A stretch of 64,000 bases of DNA from Liopterus haemorrhoidalis (GCA_963971575.1 OZ020611.1:204524419-204588418), one strand, 5' to 3'. Positions 42,790-55,234 are shown, counted from the stretch's first letter. Notes: generated by a model from the sequence alone, not told the origin. A program made the numbers and translations.

Positions 42790-43580
42790 AATAAAGACAA
42801 ATTGTTGGCATGGGGAGAGACCATTTTTGGAGGTGTGGAATGGACATAAGAGAAGCAGAGAGAAAGAGAAACGGAGGAACAAATATAGTAGAAAAATTGA
42901 GAAGGAGGGATAAGGAGATACAGGAACAGGAAAGAATAGACAGAACAGACAAATCGCCGTGAAAAGATATAAAGAGATAAGATTGATAGGAATACCGAGA
43001 TACCTGAAAGGGAAAAGAGGAAGATCAGGGGGTAGAGTCAAGAGGATAGCGAGGTTAATATGCTGCAACGAAGAGAGGAACAACAGATACTGGGCAAAGC
43101 CAGAGGACAGGCTATGTAGAATGTGCAAGGAAGAAGAAGAAACCTTGGAGCATTTAGCGAAGAGATGCAGAAAGATGGCAGTCTGGGAAGAAGAGATAAA
43201 GGAACTGATGAGTGAGGAAGGCAAGGGAGAAATATGGGTGACAGAACTAGAGGCAAAAAGGAAGAAGGTAAGAGAGAGAAACCGGGAGGAGAATAGGAAG
43301 AAAGAGAGGGACACTGGAAGATGAACAAAGAAATGTTGAGTGAGGAATGCAAGGAAGAAAGATGGGCGAGAGAACTGGAGGAAAGAAGGAAGGAGATCAG
43401 AAAGGGAAGCCGGAATGAGAATAGGAAGAAAGAGGGGAGCACTGGAGGAAAAACAAAGAAATGTGATTAAAAAAAAATTGTAAATTATCCATTGTACGTT
43501 ATATTATTTATTTTTATTTTATTTTTTTATAATGGTTAATACCGCAAGGCCTAGGGAAAATAAAGAATATTCCTCTAATT
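42790..43580 (+). pseudogene. Purine-rich non-LTR retrotransposon, 3' end (copy 2)
   Basis: Closest relative of the element at 9100-10760. Open from about 42959 it reads KRYKEIRLIGIPRYLKGKRG, RVKRIARLICCNEERNNRYW, AKPEDRLCRMCKEEEETLEH and LAKRC (C-x2-C-x8-H-x4-C knuckle). Where copy 1 has a stop before AKPED, this copy has TAC (Tyr). The N-terminal flank (42790-42958) is frameshifted. A duplicated Lys/Glu-rich tail follows, then the 3' end 'ACCGCAAGGCCTAGGGAAAA'. The reverse transcriptase is missing by 5' truncation. Confidence 0.8.
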
Positions 43581-44150
43581 TGTAATATGTACTTTTATAT
43601 TGCTGTGCCGCGAAAATTCATTTGACTTTTTACTGGTTCACGAAAAATTATTTAAAATTTCACCGATCCATGATTGAAAAAAGATTATAAAAGGCTGATA
43701 TAGAGTGATTGACTTTAAAAATAGAATTGTATACGTTAAAAGATTTAACTATCCAAATAACTGATTGTTGTTTTCTGGGTATTGTTTTGACAAAGGACAC
43801 GCACTTTCCCTGCATCAGCAATGCACGATGCATTCCTAATTGTCAGTAAAAGTAAAAACCTTGATCGAATACTGACTGTATGTAAAGTTCAAAAGAATAT
43901 ATTAACCATTGGAAATTCCTTGTGCGTGCTCTGTGAGCTTGGCTTTAACATCGCTGCAAGTCCTCAACCTTTTAGAGAATCTTCAAGGATTATTTCACTG
44001 ATATTATTTAGTTATTTACATATTTGGCATTTATAGATGCTACAGAACAAAAAGAGAATGTAAATTGCCATATTTGGTTTTTGATATTTACAAATAAGAT
44101 CTCTTCCGTATTTTCTTGTTGATAATATATTGGCATATTAGGGTGGGCCA
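43581..44150. other. Unannotated intronic sequence
   Basis: No supported gene or repeat recognised. Confidence 0.4.
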
Positions 44151-44269
44151 CAGTAGCGTTAGTCATAGTTGACAAGAGAAGACAAGCGAAAATAAAACGT
44201 CTTTTGGAGGTTCGATGGGCCCCTAAATGGCGTGCCCCTCGCAGTTGCGGGCTCAGAGTTACGCCACTG
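44151..44269. mobile_element. 119-bp hAT-type MITE
   Basis: Ends CAGTAGCGTTA and ..GTTACGCCACTG, flanked by GTGGGCCA (44143-44150) and ATGGGCCA (44270-44277), 7 of 8 matching. Confidence 0.7.
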
Positions 44270-44339
44270 ATGGGCCATAATAAAGGTTAAAACACGCAAG
44301 TATTTTTTAAACTATTTTATTCTTTTCTTTCTAATTTAA

Positions 44340-45600
44340 AAGATCATATCACTTAGAATTAAGTCTCACTCTGTTCTCTCTATGTCTACCAGATATGGAG
44401 AATGTCATGCAAAAAGGACAAGAAGGAGGAGTGGTGGTAGGCAAGGAAAGGCTTACTAGCTTATGTGGACGACATGGTTATGCTTGCAACGAAAGAAAAA
44501 AAATGCAGGGAATGTTGAAAACATTTAAAAAATATTTAAGGAAAAAACAGCTTACTTTAAATGCAGTAAAATCGAAAATCATGATCGTTCGGAAGGAAGG
44601 AAAAAAGTAGAAAAATGGATGTGGGGAGAAGAGAAAATAGATTAAAGTAAAAGAATATAACTATCTAGGCTACCAATTTAGAAGAAACGGAAGATCAGAA
44701 GCTCATAGGAGACTATTAAACAAAAAGGCCATGGTAGCCCTATGCAAGTATGGAATATAGAAAAAAGAAAATTCAACAGAATACGTATGCTCATGTACGA
44801 AGCATGCGTAGTTCAGTGCACTGACTAAAAATATAATAATGTATAGAGCAGAAGTATGGGGATGGGCGGAAAGAGAACAATTGGAAATAGTACAAATAAA
44901 ATACCACAAATAAATATTGGGGTTAGATATGAATACACTAATATACATTGTGCTGGAGGAAACAAAAATGAAGAAAATAAAAATAGATGCAGTCAGAAAA
45001 GCCATTAAATGCGATGGGAATGTAATTAGACAAACGGACGAAGAAATTTTGTATGAATGCTGGAGGGAAATGGAAAATGGATCAACAAGGAAAGCGAATA
45101 CTGAGATAAGAAAAGGAGATGAAGGAAATGTATGAATATTGTGGTTATCCAACAACAGCGGTAAGGCTACAAAGAATGAATGAACAGGAACTGGGGCATG
45201 AGGTGTCACATGATTGACATTCAACAAACGGAGATGGAAACAAAAATAAAAGAGTCAACGTATAAATATAAAATATGAAAAGACCTGGGCGCTGAGCAAA
45301 CCATAATATTTGACAGGAGTAGAGAGTAGGGAGAAGAAAAAATGATAGCGAGATTTAGATGTAGAAATGAGACGTAAAATAAAACTTATAGAATGTGCAA
45401 AAAAGGTAAAGAGATGATCGATTGTTGGAATAATGTGGAGAAACAGGAAGAGGGTATGAATGGATGAAAGAAGTGAAGAACAGGAGAGAGGAAATTCAGG
45501 AAAGGGGTCAACGTCATCAATAAAAAGAGAAGGAGAGTGGATTTTAAGCCGAAAATCGAAAATTAAAATTATTCTAAAATATTTAATAATACAAATATTT
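44340..45600 (+). pseudogene. Non-LTR retrotransposon with decayed reverse transcriptase (copy 4)
   Basis: Frames read MENVMQKGQEGGVVVGKER, then after a shift AYVDDMVMLAT (catalytic YVDD, about 44460-44490), LKTFKKYLRKKQLTLNAVKS and KIMIV. Later come 'YNYLGYQFRRNG', 'MYRAEVWGW' and the purine-rich 3' portion. The same gene order and QEGGVVVGKE block appear in copy 1 (9290-9330). The 3' end, 'TTTTAAGCCGAAAATCGAAA', matches 59690-60060. There are many stops and frameshifts. Confidence 0.7.
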
Positions 45601-45724
45601 AATCTATCACTTAGAATTTATCAGTGAGTTCTAAATTATCAATTTTGCCTCGGCAACTTTTTCTGACTTTTGGCCTTTCAATTAATCTTTTCCAGTCTGC
45701 CGTGTCCTTGGCTACTTAAGAAAA

Positions 45725-45965
45725 AATCATGAAGTGGCGCAATCCAGGATTTCCTCCTCTACGAACATATTTTGATCAAGCTTCAGCGGGCAAGATAATG
45801 ACCATAGTTTTTTGAGATGCCGAAGAAATTTTACTTGTTGGTTAATATAATACAACATTATTTCCAAAATTTCGTGATTGCATTAAAGAAAAAAGATCAG
45901 AAAAATTGCCCCGCGGAATTCTATTTCATCAGAATAACGCTGTGGTTAAGTTATGCAACATCCAC
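45725..45965 (+). pseudogene. Mariner transposase central relic
   Basis: A nearly continuous frame reads WRNPGFPPLRTYFDQASAGK, IMTIVF-DAEEILLV and CIKEKRSEKLPRGILFHQNN, the mariner stretch 'SAGKVM-TVFWD--GI-LVD...L-HQDNA'. The Trp before DAEE is a stop, and the second catalytic Asp is Asn. No ends found. Confidence 0.65.
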
Positions 45966-45989
45966 CCCCGATGAGCTCTTATAATAATA

Positions 45990-46265
45990 ATAATTCAGCA
46001 CTATAGGCTTAGAAGGTCAAGGGCTTATTGAGCAACTGTTCTTCGTCTGTCTGTCGCCTTCTCCTCCAAGTTCTTGACACCTATTTTTTTCAGGTTTTTC
46101 TCGACCGTCTTAAACCATCTTTCCTTTTGATAGTTTGGACAGTTCCTCCTCTTTTTGGGAGTTATTACTCTTTAAAGGACTATTTTTCTCATTCTATCTA
46201 CTGATAGACGTCTCACGTGCCTTAATCACCTTAGTGTTTGCCCTATAATCTAGCTCTTAGTGATT
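45990..46265 (-). pseudogene. Non-LTR retrotransposon 3' end fragment
   Basis: The minus strand reads WFKTVEKNLKKIGVKNLEEK, ATDRRRTVAQ and a stop, matching the 'W---V--DL---G---WE--A-DR--WR' LINE C-terminus. It ends with an AAT tail (45981-45993 on plus). Confidence 0.55.
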
Positions 46266-46992
46266 TTTATTTATGGAAATCAAAAGAAAAGTCTCCCGGG
46301 AACCAAATTTGATAGCGAAGACGCTGTTTTGGCTGCAGTGTAAAAATTCTTTTGTGATGAAGACTCCGAGTTGTTCAAAAATGGTTTTGCTATGCCTAAA
46401 CATCAATGAGAGAACAGTATTCATATTCAACGGAATTATGTTAGAACATAATGTTGTATTTTATGCTAGAGGCAATAAATACTGTACATCTCTCGTATAT
46501 TAATTCAGTTGCAGCTTCTGTTTTATAAGTACTGATTATTCAATTTGAATTTGATGTTCTGCCTGAGGGCCTCGACAGTAAAGTTTGTATTATGTAAGAA
46601 ATATTTTCTTACGACTTATTTATAAATTGTCATACAAGAAAGTATAATGTCAATAAATTTCTGATTAAAATGCTAAGTAAACAAGTTACGGTGTGGGTGA
46701 CAAGTTGACATTATCAATTTGTTTCTCAAGCACTTGCTTACACTTTTGTCTTTCATGCATGGTTATTTACAAAACCATTCGACTTTCTCGTATATCATAT
46801 AACATGGAGGAAGTATCGTATTATTGAAACGAAAATATGCTGGGAATATTTCTCCCTAGATCCATTCAATAAATATTTTATATTTTCGTCATTCTTTCAT
46901 TACAATTGCATTTTCTGCATTTTTTTTTTTTTTTTTGCTTTTCTAATACCATAAGTTTAGGCGTACAAATTATCTCGGTGACAATTCATTTA
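46266..46992. other. Unannotated intronic sequence
   Basis: A frame at 46273-46503 is open but unrecognised; no repeat structure seen. Confidence 0.35.
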
Positions 46993-47251
46993 GGCCCGGT
47001 CTTTCCACCTTCAGATAAAGTTCCAGGTAACTATCTGACAGATAAGGTTATTTGTAACTTCATCTGCTTAATAAATGTCAATACCAGTCAGTGAATCCAA
47101 TACGTCAGTCTCATTATCCGTTAGATAACTATCCGATAGATACATTTGTATAGAAAGAAGGGATGACATTTACTCAGCAGATGAAGTTACAAATAACCTT
47201 ATCTGTTAGATAGTTACCTGGAACTTTATCTGAAGGTGGAAAAACCGGGCC
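46993..47251. mobile_element. PIF/Harbinger-type MITE with TTA target
   Basis: GGCCCGGTCTTTCCACCTTC and its inverted partner ending ..AACCGGGCC bound about 95-bp inverted arms ('GATAAAGTTCCAGGTAACTA'). They are flanked by TTA at 46990-46992 and 47252-47254. The TTA duplication and GG-start termini are the Harbinger signature. Confidence 0.85.
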
Positions 47252-47379
47252 TTAGTCAATTAAAATTGTGTTTTTAATTTAAATATTTTCTCGCAGTGTT
47301 GGGATTTGGGCAGTGATAATATTATCGTTTGTCTACGCAAATCCATTTTCAATATTAAGAGGTTATTAATTGTTTAAAA

Positions 47380-47942
47380 CAGCGGTTTATAAACTGTGGT
47401 CCGTGGACCCCTGGGGTCCGCGTAGCTATTACCGGGGTTCGCGAAACAATTTTGACATTAACTTTACATCCCCCAACTTTTCGCTTTTATTCAAATAACT
47501 CATTTAATAAAAGTCCTACATTGTCAAGACTTTTTGTATTTGTTGTTATCTAATTAGATATTGTCAAAACTAAACAATAATTAGTAAAAATTTAATTATT
47601 TTATTCAACTGCAAATTATTTACAGAAAACATATTATAATAAGATCTATTTTGATTAATATTTGACCAAGAAATGTTTGTATGAGTTTAACGTATTATAA
47701 TTTGTAACGTTTTTTATTCTATATGCTAATAAAAATATTCCTCTATAAATGCACAAGATCATTTATTAAAATAACCAGCGATACATTTTTACCAATATTT
47801 ATTACAACGTAGTGCCTATGAGTTTATTGAGACAAAAATTAAGTCTCAAGAACGACGTAAAATGCCCAGAGTTGGGAGGGGGGTCAGCCATAAAAATGTT
47901 GTACAAGAGGGGATCCTCGGAGTACATAAGTTGAATAACCCC
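47380..47942. mobile_element. hAT-type MITE (CAGCGGTTTATAAACTGTGG end)
   Basis: The left end CAGCGGTTTATAAACTGTGG and following 'GGGGTCCGCGTAG' are mirrored by 'GGGGATCCTCGGAGTACATA..GTTGAATAACCCC' at the right. The TSD is not clean. It appears inserted immediately before, or into, the LINE at 47945. Confidence 0.6.
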
Positions 47943-47944
47943 TT

Positions 47945-48900
47945 TAACAAGTAAATTCTTCGAAGCAAAGAATGGACTGCATCAAGGAGACGCACTTTAT
48001 TGCTTATTATTCAATATCGCATTGAAAAAAGCCACAGAATCTGGAATGAACACCCAAAGAACTATATTTAGTAAACCTGTCCAAGTGGTAGACTGTTTAT
48101 GCCGACAATATTGTTATAATAGGGTCACCTTTGTAGTGGATGAAGCTTAAGTGGGAGAAACTTACAGAATAAGCTAGAGAGGTTGATTTATTACTTAACT
48201 TAAATGATGAACTTAACATGAGAAGAAATCATCAAGGTGCATCGCTACGTGGAAAATTACAAACTTGTACATTTTGCAGCAGTTAGTAGAAGAAATGAAT
48301 ATAATTTAAAAAACTGAGAAGCTGACGAAGATGTTAATGGCAGAATTAACAAAAATCGTCAAACTTTTGGCACTCTGGAATTCGAACATCAGATCCACAA
48401 AAATCAGAATCTTTAAATCCAACGTTTTTTTAAACTGCAGTATGGTTGTAAAACGAAGAATACTACATATTTTTTGGCCTGAAGTGATACCTAACCAGGA
48501 TCTATGGGACAGAACCAAAGTAAAATCCATAGTAAAGGAAGTGAAGGCAGAGGCGGATTAAGCGGTGGGCGAACTAGGCGGCCGCCCGAGGCCACCGAAG
48601 CTTGAATGGGCACCGAGGCCTATAAACAGATATTTCCATTCTAATTAAAATAATAGAGGGCTCATTTTAATTTTACCGCCCAGGGCCCCCAAGCAACTAA
48701 ATCCGCCACTGAGTGAAGGTAAGGAAATGGCTTTGGATAGGTCTTACTCTCAGAAAGATACTGACGATATAAGCAGGATGGCGCTGGCTGAAATCCCTAA
48801 CAAAGTCAAAGTCGTGACAGGCCAGTGGATTCCTTCCTCCGACTTACCTTGAAAGAAGCCAAAGAATGTAACATTACGTAAAGGGAGGTCAAACAACTAG
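47945..48900 (+). pseudogene. RTE-like LINE relic interrupted by a MITE
   Basis: The reading starts FEAKNGLHQGDALYCLLFNI, ALKKATESGMNTQRTIFSK (reverse-transcriptase motif 'L-QGD-LS-LLFN-AL'), then decays. 48331-48547 and 48720 onward are the two halves of a C-terminal region (WDRTKVKSIVKEVK before, SQKDTDDISRMALAE after, as in '-W-GH-LR---D-I---A'). Between them lies the MITE at 48548-48711. Frameshifts occur throughout. Confidence 0.65.
48548..48711. mobile_element. hAT-type MITE with perfect TSD, inside the LINE
   Basis: Ends CAGAGGCGGATTAAG and CTAAATCCGCCACTG are flanked by AGTGAAGG on both sides (48540-48547 and 48712-48719). It is a sister of 22633-22786. Confidence 0.9.
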
Positions 48901-50780
48901 CTCAAGATAGTGAAACTTTATTTAAGCCCGATGCTTCTTCTAGGAGCGATAGGATTGTATACATATCCTTCTAGTGGATAACACTAATTTGCTGTCTTAA
49001 AGTGGGCGGCTACAAAAGTAGACCGAAGTATAAATGAAGGCAAAACCAAATACATGTGTGTGAGGAGATAAAATCAAAACCTAATGATAAACCTGACCGT
49101 TGGCCCGTTCAACTTTTGCCTGGGATGTATTTGTAAAATTGACGAATGTAGAACGACGCAAATAATGAGAAGAGTTTTTGCAAATAGAGGATGTTCAAAT
49201 CGCCCGCTAGGAGCGATATCTCCTCCAGTGAGAACAATGGGTTACGAAAGTAGCAAACCATAGCATAACAAGACGGACTAAAGTTTAGATCTGAATAAAA
49301 CTAGGGCTATTATACAGCTTAGAGATCCGGATATTGAAATAGTCGGACATAAAACCAGTAGATCGTTTCCAATGTAAAATTTTTATAACATTATGTGAAG
49401 TAATAAAGGGAAATTAGGGAAACCGAAAGGCCGAATGAAATCTTTTTGTGAGTCGGATTCATCCCACGGTTCGTAGTTTGGAGACCCATAATTTAAATAA
49501 TACCACACCTTCACCTCAAAATAAATTAACGCTACCCGATACGGGCACATGCTTGCCAAATGTACCTAAAGCAAAATTTTCTAAGCAAGGACACAGATGT
49601 GTAGGGAAACTATTAGGTAGTGCAAGGAAATTTATTAGCAAAGCTTTTTGCACAGAAGAATGCGTCGTATATCTACAAATAATATGAATTTAGAACAAAC
49701 TCGATGTTGCCGATTTTTGTCGATAGGTGGTTTCTGAAATATAAATTAACTATTCTGTATTCATTTGAATCCTCAATTTATAAACTATAATTAGTTTGCA
49801 TTTAATGCCTTACATCATTCACCCAATCGTTATATTCGAATGCAACGACAAACCTTTATGGCACTTGTCGATCGACATACTTATGTCCTTGAAACATCCC
49901 CAGTGTTGGTAACCCGACATTGTCACGTGACATTTGTCGCGTATGTTTTCTTAATAAATATACGTCAGTACATATGCTTTTAATACCTGTTGGCTGCAAA
50001 TAATTTTTTGTTTCAAAATTTCACTTTTCGTTTGACCTTCAAATATTTCATTACAAACATGTCACTATCCAAATTTGCAGTCATGTGTGTTTTATACTAA
50101 ATAACACAGTGAATGCAAAGAAACTTCTAACCTTGATTTAAATTTGTAAAAAATTTGTAATTCTTATGTACAGCTGTTCATTGACAATATATTCAAATTA
50201 TTCACATTTAAAATAAAATACTTGAGAGTTAGTAAAAATTAAATTTATTTTTTGGATAGTACATACTTTATTTCCTTCCTTTCCTTACTTTATCAGGATA
50301 TAATTTATATAAACGTGTTAATTATTTAATAATTAAATTAGTTGCAGTTGGTAATATAGGTATTAATTAATATCCATAAATTTATTTACTATATTTATAT
50401 TTATATAAATTATATGCCATGATACAAAAATATTTTAACATTTCACCAGAAAGTAATTAAATTGTAATGTCATTTTACTTAACCTAACCCTTTCAAGTAT
50501 ATGTTATGAAATATATTTATAAATTATTCTTTCTTATATTTAATGTCATCTATCGCGGAACTGACGAACCCCCCTTGGTAAAATAGATAGCGATGAGTCA
50601 GTAAAGTCTTCGATGGTTTTTCGGACCGCTTCCAATGTTTAGAAGTGCGTATTTGTGTATCCGCTGGATCACTGGTATCCTGCTTTTTGGAATAAACGCC
50701 CCGTATCAGATAAAGGCACTATATTATCGCCCCTTCCCTATTGTATTAAACCTTAATAATCAATATTTTATATATTAATT
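48901..50780. other. Decayed repeats and unannotated sequence
   Basis: 49200-49240 ('GGAGCGATATCTCCTCCAGT') and 52133-52170 share a diverged dispersed repeat. 49420-49440 has the LINE-tail word 'ACCGAAAGGCCGAAT'. The 79-codon frame at 49448-49687 has no recognised motif. 49690-50770 holds nothing recognisable. Confidence 0.35.
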
Positions 50781-51464
50781 TTGGATGTTATTAAATGCCT
50801 TAACGATCTTACGAGCAGCGGTAAAATTATAAAAATATGCTGGATTAAAGGCCACTCAGATTTTGAGTTCAACAGCGAAATCGATCTTCTAGCCAAAGAA
50901 GCAGCTGTAAATGGCTCCCTCTTAAATATTCCTCTAAACAGTAATGAGATTATGTCAATCCTCAAATCTTCCATATACAACCAATGGCAACAAGAATACT
51001 TAGATTCTCTACAACACAAAGGATCATACTATGGTCAAATTCAACCTCTTCTTCCTAGAAAGCCTTGATTTTTTTCTCACCAAAACAGATCTTTTATATC
51101 CACTCTTATCCGGCTTAGATTTAATCACAACTTCTCTCCATATCACCTGCATAGAATTAACATGGTTTCGTCTCCTTTCTGTCCGTGTGATAATTTGTCT
51201 GTCAGTGATTCGAACCATTTATTGTTTGAATGCCCAATTCATTTTCGTAATCGTAACTTACATACAAAATTTAGTTGTCCAAAAAATATCCTTACCGACC
51301 AATATTCAAACACTTCTTGTTACTAATTCTCTAGACATTTATGAAATTATTTATAACTATATTAAAGCAGAAAATATCAAATTATAAATGTAATTTTTAA
51401 AATATTGTAATCTCTGTATTTATACATGTCTAATAGCCAAATCAGCTAAAGCCAACAAATAAAA

Positions 51465-51466
<2 letters not shown>
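50781..51466 (+). pseudogene. LINE with RNase H domain, 3' end
   Basis: The first frame gives ICWIKGHSDFEFNSEIDLLA and KEAAVNG, the C-terminal RNase H motif ('W-PGH--I-GNE-AD-LAK-A'). After LQHKGSYYGQIQPLL a frameshift leads to 'PYHLHRINMVSSPFCPCDN' and SDSNHLLFECP, the zinc-binding tail typical of I/R1/Jockey-group LINEs carrying RNase H. The 3' end has 'GCCAAATCAGCTAAAGCCAA' and AATAAAAG, then runs straight into an AT microsatellite. It is 5'-truncated, lacking the reverse transcriptase. Confidence 0.75.

Positions 51467-51546
<80 letters not shown>
51467..51546 (+). repeat. (AT)n microsatellite
   Basis: About 40 uninterrupted AT units, directly after the LINE 3' end, so probably seeded from its tail. 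Confidence 0.97.
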
Positions 51547-51549
<3 letters not shown>

Positions 51550-52662
51550 ATATCGCAAAGGAAATTGGTGTAATAATTAATTTTATTTCATTATATATTC
51601 ATATATTTGGACATTACATACTCATAATAATTAATATAAGAACAAATGTTTATATTTTTTCAGAAATATAAACAAAGTATTATAATTTTTGGGGTTGGTA
51701 AAGGTTTGATAACTTATTTATATTTGGTTAAAAACTTACAATCTTACATTGCTTTTTTTTAAGTATTTGAAGACTGTTTCTGTACTTGTTAATAGCTACA
51801 TCTTTGCAGCAAATAATTTTACCTGAAATATTCTTTGCATATAATAATCGCTAATATATAAATTTCAGATTGTAACAACTTAAAACATTACGTGAAACAA
51901 AATAAATAAATTTTTGAAGTCACATTTTCACATGGTCCAGTTTGTCCCCCTAGAATTGCTTGGAAAAAATATATTTTAGAAGTGAGGACCTTTTTTTTTA
52001 GGTCATTACTTGTGTTTTCATATGTAAATGATAAAAAAATATTTCCTGCCCCCCTAAATTTCAATCAAATTTTTTTGCCCCCTCCAGGTTTTAAGAGCTA
52101 GCGCCGCCACTGCCTCAAATATTCAAATCTTCCACTAGAGAACGATATCGCCTCCAATGAGAATCATTGAGAACCGGAAAAGATGTTTAGACGACGGGGC
52201 TAGGTCCGGTGAATACGTTGAATGAGGTAAAACTTGATAACTCGCTGCAGAACTTGCCTAATAATTTGGTCAGTAAATGGTCTTTTCACTCTATTTCTTC
52301 ATTCAAACAGATTAGTTGCTCAGGGCTGTGAAGTCTTTCAAATTGTCGACTCCACAGTTCCACTGTTCATTTAACCGGAGCTGGAGTCGGAGTTGATACA
52401 TTTTTACCGTCTCCAATTACGATTTCGGCAAACCAGAATTGCTATCGACTACGATTTCAGAGCCCTTCTATTGATAATACTCCAAATTAACTGTCTGACC
52501 AGATTCCAGCAATTCATAATACACTAAATCTTTAATATCTTACCAATTCAAACAGACAAGTTGCTTTTCGATCAAAACTATCTTAAATTTCGCCAGGTTA
52601 AGAAAATTAAAAGAATAGCAAAAGCCGTTAAAAAAAAAATCGCCGTCAAAGTAAATAACTTA
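51547..52662. other. Mostly unannotated; remnant MITE at about 51940-52111
   Basis: 'GTGAGGACCTTTTTTTTTAG' near 51982 and an end '..GCGCCGCCACTG' at 52111 belong to the hAT MITE family seen at 15632 and 19294; the left end is diverged. No gene. Confidence 0.4.
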
Positions 52663-53702
52663 GGGCCGAGAGTTCCAGTTCCTAATAAACTCCCTAATAG
52701 TTATTAGACACATAATATATTTATGAAGCTAATAAATTTATTGGTGATTTCCAAGTTACAAAATCCTTCTAATAGTTTATTAGCAACATAATTTTTTGTT
52801 TTTGTATTGGTATTTCTTATGAAGATAGTAACACGGTGCAAGAGTGATAGAGCTATACGAAAATTTGTAGAGCTAAAGTGAGATGAAATTTTGACACTGA
52901 ATATTTTGACATTAAATATTTTGACAATAAATAGTTTGACTTTACATTCAATGACTTTTTGTGTTACTGTTAAAATGACAATTAAACGACGTTCAACAAA
53001 TTTTATCACAGAAAAAGAGGACAATATAGATAGAAGAGAAGTTAATAAAAATAACATTTTATAATACAAAAGTGAATGAAAATAAGAAGACAGCCATATT
53101 TTGCTTTATTTTACATTCCTTAAACAATATGAATTAAACTTATCAGCAATTTTCAGACACACATTTTTATTATTCTGCCAATAATTGCGTCTGTCTTCTT
53201 ATTTTCTATCATTTTTAAATAAATAGTAATGCTTAAAGTATTGTTTGTAATGTGTTGTAATCGTAATTGAAATAAATACATATATAAAAATAAAAGACAA
53301 TGTTTATTAAAAAATATATATTTATATTTTGTTCTTTATATATCACATTTACAATAATGCCCAAAATATTCTAAAAACGGTTGTCCATAATTTATAAATT
53401 CATCCAAACAGATCGTAGATTTCGTCAAAATACAACTAAAATGTATATAAAACACTAAAATCACCATTATAGAAATGTTTAAAAACTATATATTCGTACA
53501 TTCTTTTAAAATTATACTGTTTTTCAATTAAAATTGAAATTTTAACACTTTTTGCGAACTTGTTTTTGGTTATATGTCACTTTATTAAGCACTTCATGTT
53601 GCCTATAAGTTATTAGACAATTACGGGGAGGAACTCTCGGAAAAAAATTATGTTGCTAATAAACTTATTGGACAGTTTCTTAGCAACTGGAACTCTCGGC
53701 CC
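52663..53702. mobile_element. Non-autonomous Harbinger-like element (1,040 bp)
   Basis: GGGCCGAGAGTTCCAGTTCC and its inverted partner (GGAACTCTCGGCCC at the right end) are flanked by TTA (52660-52662 and 53703-53705). Subterminal 'TAATAAACTTATTGG'-type motifs recur on both sides, and 'AGGAACTCTCGG' appears again internally at 53629-53640. Four 'ATTTTGACANTAAATA'-like words sit at 52886-52942. The long minus-strand frame is T/A-biased and unrecognised. Confidence 0.8.
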
Positions 53703-54707
53703 TTAGAGAAATAAACTCAATGGAAGTCAACCCACAAATAACAGCTGCATCATATCAAATCATTATCTCTCTCTACTTACTAAAAATTACGTACGAGCAG
53801 GTCCTTTATAATTAGTATTAGTTTTTTATTAAACCTGGTTTACTTTGACTTGGTCCTTCAAGTTCAACAAAGAATCGTTTGAAGTAAATGGACTATTTTC
53901 TAAATTCATTGCCAACTTGCAACATAGGCGGCACAATAAGATTTTATAGTGGGATAACTGTATATTGTAATGCGTGTTGCATAGATTCACAATACAAATT
54001 TTATGGTTTTTGTATATAATTAGTTTCGTAATAAGTAATAATGATAATTATTGACAACGAAAAGCTTTAAACTGATATATACACACTGTTTTCAACTGCA
54101 ATCAATAGCAATTAACATATTTATTAAAAGTAAGTAACCAATGAAAGTAATGTTTTTTTAAATAAAAAAATTCGCCAATGTTGAAATATTTCAAAATATT
54201 TTGTCTAAATCACCGACATACATTATTGATAATGCACATAAGAAAGTAAAATACAACTAAACGAAAGTGTCGAAGATAATTTTTGTATTGTTATATTGTT
54301 TTGCGCTCATTAATTGAATTGTTACAAGTGAGAAAAACCATGCGTTGCATGTGTTTTATTAGTTTGTACAGTCAGCTGTCATGGTTCAAGTGGAAAAAAT
54401 AAAACTACATACGACATTGGCAAATTAAAAATCGAGAACTATATTTGTTATTTAATTTTCGTCTATGTTTTGTGTTTTTAGGTTATTTAGTTCTCAACAA
54501 TAAGTCGCATATTTCAGACAATGTTGTTGACTTTAAACAATAAGCATTCCGACAATTTGTTTTCATTTCGCAAAATTTTGTAAACATAAAAGAAACAAAT
54601 TAAGGTGTTGAAAGAATTAAATACCTACAAATCATACTTATGATGTATATTCCAGGTTCGTAATATTTCTACTACAAATTTATATTCGTGATAAAATACT
54701 CTTACGT
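53703..54707. other. Unannotated intronic sequence
   Basis: No supported gene, repeat or motif. Confidence 0.4.
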
Positions 54708-55234
54708 TGGTTTTACACAGTTCAATTAATTGATCAAGTTTTTTGTCAATTACTTGAAAAATTTATTGGTAACCTTGGAAACAAAAGCATCACTTTACAC
54801 AAATCAATTTGTTTATCAATTTTTTTGAAAACTTTTACATTACCATCTGTAAAACATGTTTATCAGAATGAAAATGTTGAAAAAACCTTCATAAATTTAC
54901 GAGCTGTGAACAATAACACAAGAAATAACCTAGATGGTGGTAAATTAGAACGTCGAGGTCCTGTCACATTTGAAAACTAAACACAAACAATATATTTCGA
55001 TGTTATGTTATAACTAAACAGTTGGCAATATCTTAACAGATAAAAATATACCTAGAATTCCCTAAAAAATTGTTGAAAAATAGAACTTGTTCTATTTTCA
55101 AAATAAATTGATCAATTTTTGTGTCCATTAATTGATCAATTAATTGACGAAATTTTTACACTTTACACACATCAATTAATTGAATGTCAACTTTTTCAAT
55201 TAATTGATCAATAAATTGAATCGTGTGAAACCCA
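54708..55234. mobile_element. MITE D, copy 1, with TTAATTGATCAATTAA ends
   Basis: TGGTTTTACACAGTTCAATT on the left and AATTGAATCGTGTGAAACCCA on the right are inverted ends rich in TTAATTGATCAATTAA-type palindromes. A 3'-shortened copy in the opposite orientation is at 63211-63665, with long shared blocks ('AACAGTTGGCAATATCTTAA', 'GAATTCTAGGTATATTTTTA'). Confidence 0.75.

Noticed and set aside
49448..49687. 79-codon open frame
   Set aside because: Balanced composition, but no recognisable motif, splice sites or relatives in the window; embedded in decayed repeats.
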